Part shown: in pieces, positions 46,701 to 57,615 of the stretch
How the letters are laid out: each line of letters starts with the position of its first letter
How positions within the stretch are numbered: the first letter of the stretch is position 1
The notes under the pieces: generated by a model
What the model saw: the letters and a program-made list of their open reading frames with translations, nothing else
Told to the model about the DNA's origin: nothing
The model's database searches: none
DNA from: Gyromitra esculenta
Taxonomy: Eukaryota; Ascomycota; Pezizomycetes; Pezizales; Discinaceae
NCBI GenBank assembly: GCA_038503075.1
Contig: JBCAML010000008.1
Coordinates: forward strand, 930,001 to 994,000
Length of the DNA stretch: 64,000 bases
Direction of reading: 5' to 3'
Made by a program: the position numbers and the translations under genes

Positions 46701-49349
46701 AGTAGAGGAGGAGGGGTGCTCAATGCCCCGCCTCGGGAGCTCCACAATCGAGATACTCTATGAGCTCTATTTGCGCGATTCCATGTTACTGTTCGTCCCG
46801 TCGCCCCGTACTTGTTGTCTGCTAGATTACCTGAACAAGTCTGATAGGTTGCCATCAAAATCTATATTCATCGCTGATGCGAAACAGTTATCCTGTCGCA
46901 GAAAGATGGTGTTTCAGTGAACAAAGGCGCGCCATCCCGCGACACGAACAGTGTAATTTTTGCCAGCTCTCCGGCAACGTACGTGTTCTTGAGTTGTCTG
47001 TATTGTTGTCTGTATCGTTGTTCAACATCTACCGCCAAAAGCCCATAGCGTATTTCCCAAGATGACAGATTAGGTAGGTGATTTTTCCATGAGCTTTTGC
47101 TGTTGTTGCTGATATCTTATTTTGCGTTCATCGAAACGTATAATGGTTCTAAACAGAACGAGATGGCTTTTCGCCATCACAAAGCGTCCCGAACACACCC
47201 CGCATGGCGGTGCAGCCGCCATTCTACGATAATTGAAGAGAATTGTGGGGTTTGCCTTCTCCGTGCCTGGAGATGCTTCGAAACGGCAGCGTCTGCCATT
47301 GAAAAAGCGGGCGTTTCGCTAGGCACCCCGCAAAATAGATAAAGTGAGGGGGCGGGGGGGGGGAGTGGAAGAAGAAAAAAGCATGAATCGGTTCGTTTCT
47401 GAGTGGTCGACCGCGGCCTGAGGAAGCTAGCCTGCGTGAGGAATGTCTCGGGGAAACGGTTGATTATTTCGGAGGCTGGAGTGGGGGACAATCTATGTGG
47501 TACCGCTACTCCGACCCGGTATTCAGAACTCTTGGTCGAAAAACTCGGGCGCAATCCGGCCAAGCGATTGGTGGCACGTGGAGTTGGCCGTCGTCGAGGC
47601 GTTTGCGTGGGGTTATTGAGGTTCGTAGATTCGAGCAACTAATAATGGCGTGCATGAGATTTCTCATGGAATCTCCTGTTCACACAGTTTTCGAGGATGT
47701 GTCGGGACGTCGAAGCCAAGCTCACATGATGAAGATGTAAGGCAATTGGCTTATCCACCCACTTTGGTTAGCACACGGCAAGTAAGCAGGAGGAGGGCAC
47801 ATACATGTATACTGGGGATTAGGTACTTGGCGGGGGGAGGGAGGAGGGATCGCGAGGTGAAGATGACAGCGGTGAAGGGGAGCGAATTCAGAGAATAAAA
47901 ATGGAAAAGCCAGAAGAAAAAGAAGAGGAAGATCAGTGACGTTGGACGTACCAGTAATAATAAGAGGAGGACGGAAAAACAAAGGATTCTTATTAGAAAC
48001 AGCCCACGGTCACGAACGTCAGCTGCTCGCTCAAATAAGTAGTTATATTATGTACATACACGCGTTCAGTACCTTTGACGCTGCCCAAGGAAGCACCTAC
48101 CACAGTGCATCTCCGATTCCGCATCGCGGGCATGGAGCAGTGGCGTGAAACCTGCTCAGCGCCGTATGATGTATGTATGTATGTGGAGTACAGTTGCCGG
48201 TTGGGACATGCAAACCGCAGCCCAGTAACCATCCCACCCACCTTGCCAGGGGATACATAGAGTGGGCATGTACATGTAGAGTATGCACCCCTACAGCGCG
48301 AGAGAACGATCTCGAGCTTCCTTTCTGTCTCTCGATACTTCAGGGAGACGGGCGATAAACGAGGATAAGGCCTGCACCCTTCGCCTGCCTGCCTGCACAC
48401 TACATCCGTGCATCCGTACCGGCCCTCGACCCCTCCGTACACCCCATACTCAACCTTCAGCTACAGACGAGGACTGCACCGCTCAATTGCCCGAGGAGAA
48501 TGGTTGTGTGGGAGCAGGCCCTGTATGTACTCTACACTGCACCGTGCCTGTGTGTGTGCAGTAATACATGTATGATGCGTGTAGCTGAGTGAGGCAAAGT
48601 AGAGAAAACTGGCGCTTTCTAGCTCGTTTGCTGCCCACAGCAACACTCGCTGAGAGGACGACGCTCTTCGACGACAAGGAAACAAGCGACAATTCAGACA
48701 CTCGAGCAAACGGGCGGACGGACGGACAGAGCACCGTCTGAGCCACAGCACAGTGGGCAACAACTCGCGCACTGCGTAGGGATAGGTACATCTCAGCACT
48801 CGCCCTCCGCATTCGCTTTTTTTCTCGCCAAATTTTCGTTCATCGGCCCTTTGCTTTTTTCTCTTTGTTTCATCGCCTTGGGAATATTAATTAGAGCCCA
48901 CATACCTGTTTCCTGTCTCAACCAGCTGCCGAGAGCGAGGATCAGTCGGCACTTACTTAGTCAAGGTGGAAGCGGGGCTGTCTCGAAGAGCCTCATTCCT
49001 TATTTTTTATTTTATTTTTCTGGAAAATTTCCGGTCAGGCTACTACTCTAGTCGCACACGCCCATCTTCTCCCGCTTCCGCGTTAGTCGGTTGAGGGTGG
49101 AGCTCATCCATCACCTTCCAGCGACGCGGTTAGGCTTTGCTGCAGACATTGTCGTTTTCTGTGGAATCTCGCGGTTTGGCTGTATGGAATTGGCTTGGAT
49201 TGGCTGGCTACACTACCCACTAACACCCCTCTGCTTGTTTGCCGTAATTCAAGCTACAAGGGATTCGTGGCCTTAAATCAAACGGTAAATCATCGCCAAG
49301 TTCAACTCCAAACTATCTCGGAAAAAGTGTAACTCAATAATCGCCCAAC
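43796..49349. other. 5.5-kb stretch without recognised gene
   Basis: Frames at 45045-45335, 46540-46920 and 47177-47638 are single, unspliced and unlike any family I know. GC-rich overlapping frames on both strands (47.9-48.8 kb) probably belong to the 5' leader and promoter of the copper-fist gene. TACATGTA occurs at 47802, 48271 and 48565, and a TGTA repeat near 48170. Confidence 0.45.
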
Positions 49350-51524
49350 ATGCCGATGATGAAAGGTATCAAGTTTGCCTGGTAACCACCCCCCCCCCAA
49401 ACCAGCCCCACCAGTTCCTCCCTTCTTATCACCTATAATACTCGCTCCCTTCACGCTCGAGGCGGAGAAAATTAGTAAATCTACAACCCTAGGAAGTACC
49501 CTCTGCTAACTGCGAGCAGCGAGCCTTGTATTCGAGGCCATCGTTCATCAAAATGTAATCATAGCGACCGTGTCCTAGTGCAGGTTCGAAAACCAGGCAG
49601 ACCATTAAGCAGTTGTCCGCATACACTCTCCTCCTCGTCTCCGGGCACATTTGTCCACTCAGCAGTGCCTGCTGGTACTGCAAAAGAAAACGGTGCAAAT
49701 GGGAATGATGCTTGTGGGGGAATAAACTGTAGTTGCGACGTCACATCGGTTGCCATCCCCAAAAGTAAGCCTCTTCTTTTCGGTTCCTCGCTGTCGCGAT
49801 AACCCATGCTGATCGAGTGGCTTTTAGTAGCGTCATGTGCTTGTGGGACCTCGAAACATCGTGAATCACCCCCGAGACGGCCATCACTATCCATAGCACC
49901 CTCTTTATCGCGGAGTCCTCCCGCGGCTTCCCACTCAACCTTGGTAGCGTCACCTATATCACCCACATCACCAACCATCGTATCAGCCAGTTCTCTGATT
50001 AACGGCTCTGCCAATAGGATCAGCAAGCCCCAGCGATCAAAAAAGAGAAACGGGAGCGCAGGGGGAGCTGGAGATGGGCCCGGGAGAAGATCAAGCTTTA
50101 TCGCGGAGGATGTTGCACTTGAGTTGTTATTGGTGAAAGAAAGGGAAAGAAGTGCAAGCATCGAATCTGTAAAAATGGAGAAGGCAGGAAGCTGCTGTGG
50201 ATTGACTGGTACTCCAATTGGGAACGGTCATGCGAATGGTCATATGAGCGAGCACGCTGTCGCGCAAGGATTTGTACCAATATTTTCAGCAAACATTGAG
50301 AACGGCGCGGATCAGTTCCATCCACAACAACATTTCCCCCATGTTCAAAACGGAAGGGTAGCAGTAGGGGATTTGAAACAGGCCCCCATAATAAACGGAA
50401 ATTCGGGACTTAAACTGGATATGGACATTGACGGGGTGCTATCCCTCGATAATTGGAGCTCTGAGGGAAATGAATCGCCGTCATGGGCTGCTACATCGAA
50501 AAAAACGGTTTGTTGTGGCAATAAATGTTCGCACACGCAATTGCTGCATCAAAACTTGCATCAAGCACCATCAAATTCACAAACACATCCCTGCTGCGGA
50601 GGGGCATGCAACAACGGCTCGATGAAGCCTCTACTTCCAGTACAACAGCCAGTGCCCATTCCTCTTGCTCCGTATGGAACAGGACAGTTTTATCCCCCAC
50701 CACAATACCCTCCGCCTCCATACATTGCATCTTCGAATTTCCAGCAAACAGCACCAGTGTGGCCATACTCTGCTTCAACAATTAACCACCCACTCACACC
50801 TCAAGAATTAGCGTGGTTACAGCAGCAAAGGGCTGCTGGCGTATTCGGACATCCGCCACCTGGTACTGTAGCCATGCCACCCCCGCCTAGTGGTGCCCAA
50901 GTCGATAGTTGGGCACATGCTTGTAACTGTGGGCCTGGTTGCGATTGTCTCGGATGCGCAACACATCCATTTAATCGCAGGACGGTGGAGTACGTTAAGG
51001 GAATACAACAATTTATGGAGGGCGACTATCATCCACATTCTCCGCATAGTAGCTCTCATTCTCGAATTTTCTCCCCGCAGCTTTCACAAACGCAAACACA
51101 ACAAAGCGTATTTGGTAATAATACACCGGTTTCTCCTCCTCCAACTCATTCCGCCAACACCCCCTCCACTACGGTTGATGTATTCAGCAACAATGCCACC
51201 ACCCAGACCCCAGCAATTTTATCTTTATGCCATAACAACACATCATACACCCCAGAGGAGCACAACAGCCATCAGTTATCTCCCTCTCCATCGCAAGACG
51301 ACGAGACCGGAGCAGGAGCCACCCCAGGTGGTACCGACACTGGCGGCGAGCTGTCACCGAGCAATTTTTTCTATGTCGACTATCCATTCGGGACATGTGC
51401 TCAGACTGAGACGGGATGTAAATGCGGCGAAGGGTGCACTTGCGTTGGCTGCTTGACACATGGGGGACACGACGGAGTTGTCTTGGACGGAAATGTAGGT
51501 GAGGGCGGGCAATGGGGTTGGTAG
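49350..51524 (+). CDS. Copper-fist transcription factor
   Basis: Copper-sensing DNA-binding regulator of the Mac1/Cuf1/Ace1 family. Three exons: 49350-49381, 49520-49764 and 49828-51524 (the third may start at 49831, as two acceptors overlap), about 657 aa. The copper fist is assembled across intron 1: GIKFAC then EPCIRGHRSSKCNH, giving zinc ligands C11, C14, C23 and H25, the RGHR signature and KPGRP. The middle is Ser/Pro/Asn-rich with several isolated CC pairs. Two C-terminal Cys-rich repeats, CNCGPGCDCLGCATH (about 50924) and CKCGEGCTCVGCLTH (about 51418), have the CXCX4CXCX2CX2H pattern that binds Cu(I) in these regulators. The length and features point to a Cuf1/Mac1-type regulator of copper uptake. 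Confidence 0.9.
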
Positions 51525-52321
51525 ATGGTGTCGATGAAATAGAAGATCTTGCACACTCCTTCGACGTTTAGGGGATTCGTCGCCTGTGGTTTTTCTATGT
51601 TTGGGGCTGGGTTTCTTTTTTTTTTCTTTTTGTCCTTTTTTTTTTTTTTGAGGGATAATCGTGGAACTGGCATGCTTTGCGCTTTTTTTTTTTTTTAATT
51701 TTATATTTGACTGGACAAGAGTTTCGGATATAAAAGGGTTTATAGTGTATAAAATATTATTGGTGCTTCGTTACTGCTATCTGCTATTTGCAGATTTACT
51801 TGCGCACGCTACCACAAATCAAGCGACATACGTGTAGGCACAAGAAGGAAATGTGATTGAGTAGATGTAGGTATATATATGTGGCGATGAAAACCGATGT
51901 ATGTAATCGACGGATAGATTGCTGATCACTATTTAGTAGCAATGCTGGGCGGGGGATGCGTACCTGCATACGGGTGATTGGCGATACGTGTGTTATCACA
52001 AGCTGTCACTCGACAGATTGTTTCTGGTTACAATGGGGCTGCACGCTGATGTCATCCACTCGGCCCGGAGCCACAGCGCAGTGCTCGAAGGTATTGTAGC
52101 GTGCGTTTATGCGGTACCAACCCACAGCCCAACCAACGCCTCGGGAGGGCGAGGGAGAGAAAGCCTGGCCATGGCCTGGGCCTGAGCTTGAGCTTGAACT
52201 CGAGCTTGAAAGAGGGGACTTCTGCTCCAGGACCAAAGGAACGCTTGCTCCACACATAATCCAAACTAGCTACACGCCGTCTCTCGCCCCTCTTTAATCA
52301 GCTCCCCCCCACCTGCTCAGG
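51525..52321. other. Terminator and intergenic region
   Basis: No gene. T-rich tracts (51614-51700) follow the copper-fist stop, and TTGAGC/TTGAAC repeats lie near 52187-52210 before the next gene. Confidence 0.45.
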
Positions 52322-53476
52322 ATGTTCTCGCGTCTCTCCCAAATCTCTCGCCATCTGAACCTTGTCGCGCGTCCAATGACTTCGTCCATCGCCACCAGCA
52401 GCAGCGGCAGCGAGCGGTTTGCAAAACCACTGCATACGGCTGCTTGTCTGATTATCGGCGACGAGGTGCTCAATGGAAAGGTTTGCTCCTGCAGAGCCTC
52501 TGCACTCCTATTCGGTGGTGCTGATCATACCAAAAACAGACGGTCGATACCAACTCATCCTATTTCGCAAAATACTGTTTCGATCTCGGAATAGAACTCA
52601 GGCGTGTCGAAGTCATCGCGGACGACAAAGACGAAATCATCGAAGCCACCCGCCGTATGAGCAGCAATTACGACTTTGTCGTCACCTCGGGTGGGATTGG
52701 CCCCACGTATGCTTCCCTCTTCTAAACCCTTCCATCCCGTCCAAACCTACTGACAGGCCTGTGTATAGCCACGACGACATAACTTACCCTTCCATCGCCG
52801 CTGCCTTCAACCTCCCTCTGGCCATCCACGCCGAAACCAAACGACGCATGCGCCTGCTCTCCAAATCCAAACCATACTCAGCCCCCTTCGACTGGGACAC
52901 GCCATCGCCGGCGCTCACGGCGCGATTGCGAATGGCCGAGCTACCGGAGGGGCCGTCGGTCAAGGTCTTATACGTGTCCGAGTCGGTGTGGGTGCCGATA
53001 TGCATCGTCAACTACAATGTGCACATCCTGCCGGGGGTGCCGAGTATCTTTGTAAGCTTGCTGGAGGGGCTCAAGCCGATACTGGAGCAGGAGAACAGGG
53101 TGGGCCAGGGGAAGAAGACGAGGGTTTTGATCAGTACGCCGCTGCCGGAGAGCGAGGTGGCGCCCTTTTTGACAGAGTTGCAGAACAGGGTCGAGAGTAG
53201 AGGTATTAAGGTTGGGAGTTATCCGAGGCGAGTGTCCCAGCGGAAGGATATATTGAGCGTTGCGGTTTAGGCTGATTCTTTCGATATGATAGATGGGGGA
53301 AAGACCATAACACGGTTACTCTGGTCGGGTCGGATAAAGACTACATCGAAGGACTGGTCAAGGAAGTCGAAGAAGCGATTCGAGGGACAAGAATTACGGT
53401 TGAGGGTGAAGATGAGGTGGAGGTGGAAGCTGCGGCTGTTACCGATAGAGTCGCAGAGACTCCAGGGGAAAAGTAG
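52322..53476 (+). CDS. MoaB/Mog-type molybdopterin-binding domain protein
   Basis: Stand-alone MPT-binding (MoCF_biosynth) domain, related to bacterial MoaB/CinA and to the N-terminal domain of animal FAD synthase. Biochemical role uncertain. Four exons, 52322-52480, 52540-52706, 52769-53227 and 53293-53476, give 322 aa. The N-terminal about 35 residues are Arg/Ser-rich without acids before Glu, suggesting mitochondrial import. Motifs: ACLIIGDEVLNGK plus TVDTNS across intron 1, VVTSGGIGPTHDDITYP across intron 2, and HILPGVPSIF. The last intron must use a GC donor (GCGAGT at 53228), as only that joins PR to WGKDHNTVTLVG in frame. Confidence 0.85.
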
Positions 53477-54046
53477 AGTTAGGTACAGATTTTTTGTAGA
53501 GGGCGATATATTTAAATCAATACTTTAGGGCCATTTATGGCTCGGGGGAGAGCTTCTAGGAGAGCTAAGGAATGGGCATATGTCTCAGTAGCGTAGCTAT
53601 CTTGGAGATTTTATACATAGATTATTCAAAAGGGAATTGCATACCAAGGCACGGATTGGGAGTTTGTATGACAATACTTTAAACGTAGAACTAAGCTACA
53701 CCCACCTGGAATGGGGAATAGGCGATGCTTACATGTATTCTCCTACTTATGTGCCTTAACGGGAGCGAGAAGATTGATCGCAGAGCTATCGTGGGGAAAA
53801 GCAACCCCGAATATTGCCTGCTGTGGGATGGGGAACCGGCGTCTATTATTTGCTCGGCCAGAGCTACCAACCCTAACCCATCAGTCGAAGGGTTCCTGTG
53901 ATGTCATTTACCCCACAGTTTCCATTTCTCGCTACGATAAGAATCCAACGTAGATAACCTCCAGTCTGCATACACCAATTCACCGCGATATATTCTTATC
54001 GCACTCGCTACCTTAGACTCCCCTGTATCATAACCCTTCGGCGAAC
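53477..54046. promoter_or_regulatory. DCG1 upstream region with three GATA sites
   Basis: No gene is supported. HGATAR elements lie at 53935-53940, 53952-53957 and, inverted, 53996-54001, all within about 115 bp of the DCG1 ATG. GATA factors of the AreA/Gln3 type use such clusters to switch on nitrogen-source genes. TACATGTA occurs at 53730. Confidence 0.5.
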
Positions 54047-54769
54047 ATGGCCATCTTCATCCTAATCATAAACCCAAACTCGACCAGCTCCATGACAGCT
54101 GCGCTGGTACCCCTCCTCCAGTCTCTAGGCATTCCCGACGCAACATACACCTACTTTACTGCCCCGCCTCCAGCACCGTCTTCTATCGATGATGAAGATT
54201 CCGCCAGACTTTCAGCCAAAGTTAGCCTCCCTCCTATCCTCCCTCTCATACCAAACCATGACGGCTTCGTCGTGGCCTGTTATAGCGAGCACCCACTTGT
54301 CCCGTTGTTGAGAGCCGAGACTACGAAACCTGTGGTCGGGATCTTCGAAGCCAGCGTGACACAATCGCTCCAGCTGTTAAAGGGCCACGAGCGCTTCGGC
54401 ATCGTCACTACGGGCAAGGGCTGGGAGGTGCTGTTGACAGATGCGACAGAACGGTTTCTTGGCGGTGACAAAGGCGGGAAAAGGTTCGCAGGAGTGGAGA
54501 GTACGGGGCTGAGTGCGACAGAGCTGCACGAAGTTGATAGGGCAGAGGTGGACAGGAGGATCAAGGCGGCTACTGTGAGACTACTACGACGAGGGAACGT
54601 AAAGGCAGTGTGTTTGGGGTGTGCAGGGATGGCAGGGATGGGAGACGTGGTGAGGGCAGCAGCGGAAGATGAGGGCCAGGAAGGGGTGATGGTTGTGGAT
54701 GGAGTTTGTGCAGGGTCTGTGGAAGTGGTTGGGCTGACTAGGTGTGGGTTTGGGAGGGAGGAGAACTAA
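54047..54769 (+). CDS. DCG1: DCG1-like Asp/Glu/hydantoin racemase family protein
   Basis: Single-exon gene, 240 aa. It is a member of the Asp/Glu/hydantoin racemase superfamily, related to yeast Dcg1 and bacterial allantoin/hydantoin racemases, which use two cysteines to invert a chiral carbon. The two Cys are present: C78 in VVACYSEHP and C192 in LGCAGM. The N-terminal signature ILIINPNSTSSMT is typical. In budding yeast DCG1 lies in the allantoin (DAL) cluster; here an NCS1 permease gene follows on the same strand. An activity as allantoin racemase is inferred, not shown. Confidence 0.88.
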   Translation: MAIFILIINPNSTSSMTAALVPLLQSLGIPDATYTYFTAPPPAPSSIDDEDSARLSAKVSLPPILPLIPNHDGFVVACYSEHPLVPLLRAETTKPVVGIFEASVTQSLQLLKGHERFGIVTTGKGWEVLLTDATERFLGGDKGGKRFAGVESTGLSATELHEVDRAEVDRRIKAATVRLLRRGNVKAVCLGCAGMAGMGDVVRAAAEDEGQEGVMVVDGVCAGSVEVVGLTRCGFGREEN

Positions 54770-57615
54770 TGCTCCGTCTGGTGCTCAATTCAAGTTAGGT
54801 GCTCAAGGGTATTTCGTTTGTTTTACTTTCATTTTTAACATGATTAGAATTCAGTGTTACAAAAGCTGTCATTACGAAGAACAAGAAAAGAAGGAAAGAC
54901 AAGATAAACTCGCTCAGACAATCAGCCATTTCGAATATAAACCCCTAAAACCGACCCATTCCAGGAAATGGCCCTTAAGAGGAGAAGCTATGGTTGAAGC
55001 TTTTCGTTAGTACCATCCTTACTATTTCCTTGTGGTGTGAGAGGGAAAGCAGAGAGAGAGTTACTGTTGTCTATCTGAAGCAATTGAAACCGCAGCAACT
55101 GAAGCGACTGTAAGGCCTGACGCCATGCTTATTCGCGGTGAAACCAAGGCCAAAACGGCGGCCACCGGTAGCTTTTGAGTAAGTGAAAGGCATGATATGA
55201 TGGTGGTGGTGGTGGTGGTGTGTTATGCGCTTGGAGAGTGTTTAGTCTTAACTAGATCGTTGGTCAGTACTCTAAGGTTCAGGCCAGAAAGAGAGAAACG
55301 AGGCTAAAGGAATTTCTTACAAAAGTTGAGTTATTTGTTATTTGTGTGGGATGTTAGTGATTGAGAGTTTCTGCGAGAGATGGAGAGAATGCACCGGGGC
55401 TTAAATAAGATATCGAGATTTACATAGAATACCAAGTGAGCTGACATCCAGATGGTGCCAGCGACTTTCAAGGAACAAAAGAGCTGAGACCAAAAACAAG
55501 ATTAAGATCCAAGACCTCACTCTGTGTGGACAACACGAGGACCTGGTGTATGCATCATCCAGGTACACTCTATCACTCTGCGCCAATGACGTATATAGGT
55601 GGTTTCTGTGGCGTGAAGAGCGTGGCGCGGATGTGGCAGTGCAGAAGCTGCGTTACGTAACTTCGCCGCCTGGGCACTGGCAGTCCCAGCAAACTAGTTA
55701 AGGGTTTAGGGCTTTTATTTATCTCAACAAGAACCCCCAAATTTTCCGTCTCTCCAGCCATTTGATCTTCATCTTCTCCCTCCACTGCAGTCTTTCTCTC
55801 TCGGCCAGTGTCCGTCACCAACCAACCATTCGCGCTGAACTCATACGTTGGTCAAAGGTAATTTGCACGCTTAATATCCTCCCCCACACTGTTTTCTTAT
55901 TCCCTCCAAAATCACTTTTTATGATGATTACAAACAAACACAATGCATAGTTCAACTGAGGTCTACTAGCCAATGTTGAAAAATTAAGCCATCGTCTTTC
56001 GCTCCTATCTGATCTTCTCTCTTTTGAGGATTTATTTTTGTTTCGCTCCTGCTTGCATAAAGGCCCCTGGTGCATCACAAGCTAATTCTATGAAGAGGTG
56101 TAGTGTTTCAGCTTCGATCATGCGCAACTTGCGATGGGGGCAGTATCGTCCGTCTTATTTTTACAGACTAATAAATGCACTATTTGAACTCTGAATTCAA
56201 TATTTTCACTTTGAAATTTCACGTGCAACGCTATCCCAAAGCGTCATGGGAGTACAGATCTTTTAATGAAGATGTGATCACCCGAACCAGAATTATCCCA
56301 TGTTTGTTTCGGTGTTAGTCCACCCCGGGAATCCGCGTGTTGCGCAGTTCGTCCCAAACTTATGTTCGTGTTCATGTCTCATGCCTCGCTCGATCAACTC
56401 TCACTCCATGGGATGACCTTGAGCTGGATGCCAGCGATATATATATATATATCTGTTTGCGCAAGAGACAAGACCAATATCTCGCCGCTTTTTGAGTACG
56501 GCTCTGCTCGGGGGATATCTATTCTGACCATATGGCCGAGTCGTAATTGTCGACGATACACTCTTGTGCCATTTGTTTTTTTTGTCTTTCAGTTTTTGTA
56601 TTTACGTAAATAATTTAGCAAAATTAAACCCAAATATATAATGTTTAAAATATTTCTGTGCTGCAGTATCGATGGAATGACTGGGTGGTCACGATCCAGC
56701 GTCAGATCTGTCACACGGGCTCATCCGCACCCTTAAGATCTGATCTCACCTCTACTAGAAAAAGAGCAGAGAAACAAAAGCCAAGATATCACGGGCGAAT
56801 CAACCCAACTGTCGCCGCCGCATATGGGTGACTTGGGCCTGGGGCAAATACCGGCTGGCAGGCCGATTAACTCTCGGGCTCCGGCGACTACCCTATGTAG
56901 GTAAAAATTTGCCTTGTGGCTTAGATAGATAGTATGTAGGCTACTGTGTGTCTGGTTACGAGTAGCTATCGAGTCAAGCGCCTCATACGTATGTAAAATA
57001 GGTATTCTGGTACCCTGAGTACCGTGTTGCTGTCGACTAATCTGACCACGGAATGCTCTTCTTCGGCTATCGCTCAACCGTTCTTACTCGATCAGAAGCT
57101 CTAAAGATAAGCCTCAGCAGCGGGAACAAGGGCCATGATAAGCAGCAGCTCTACGCATCCCGAGCATGGTATGGTACATACTTACTCCACAGTAAAGTAC
57201 GTAGCACGAGACTCCATCCCCCACAGGGCTCAACGCTTATCGCGTCTCGTGAGATCTCGCCTTGGGCACATGGCTGCCCGGCGAAACATCCTCAGGTGCT
57301 GGGCTGGAGCTCGTTTGTTTCCCCCTGCAAGATGGTTATCTGTTGCTCTTCTCCCTGTCGACGGGGCGTTGAAATCTGTATCGATGTCTCCCCCAAATTC
57401 CTGCATCCAAGTACATCCTCTTGAGTTGCATATCGATTTCAAGTTCCGGGAAATCCACGCCACTTTCGTCTGCAAAAGCCGGGGCCGTCGATCTCAGTAC
57501 TGATTCGACCGGTCTATCTTTCTGTTTGCTGGTGGAGGGAAATAAAATTACTGGGCGTAAGCGTAGCAGTATAAGTAGTTAACTTCTTGTAGTATTTCTC
57601 AATTCTTTCTCTCAG
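54770..57615. other. Long intergenic region upstream of the permease
   Basis: No gene recognised. A GGT trinucleotide repeat lies at about 55199-55221 and an AT repeat near 56435. Frames at 55573-55821 and 57053-57503 are unsupported. Confidence 0.45.
56923..57341 (+). promoter_or_regulatory. GATA-factor site cluster upstream of the permease
   Basis: HGATAR sites at 56923-56932 (two overlapping AGATAG), 57105-57110, 57136-57141, and inverted at 57237-57242 and 57336-57341. This is a dense set 0.3-0.7 kb before the permease ATG and supports nitrogen-regulated expression. Inference from motif alone. Confidence 0.45.

Noticed and set aside
45045..46920. Frames 45045-45335 and 46540-46920 as genes
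   Set aside because: Single frames without introns, motifs or neighbours that would support them.
47936..48812. Six or more overlapping frames on both strands
   Set aside because: GC-rich DNA keeps all frames open by chance; none has a motif or a consistent splice pattern.
49559..50161. 200-codon minus-strand frame
   Set aside because: Lies antisense to the copper-fist gene, whose exons carry clear motifs; it is a shadow frame.
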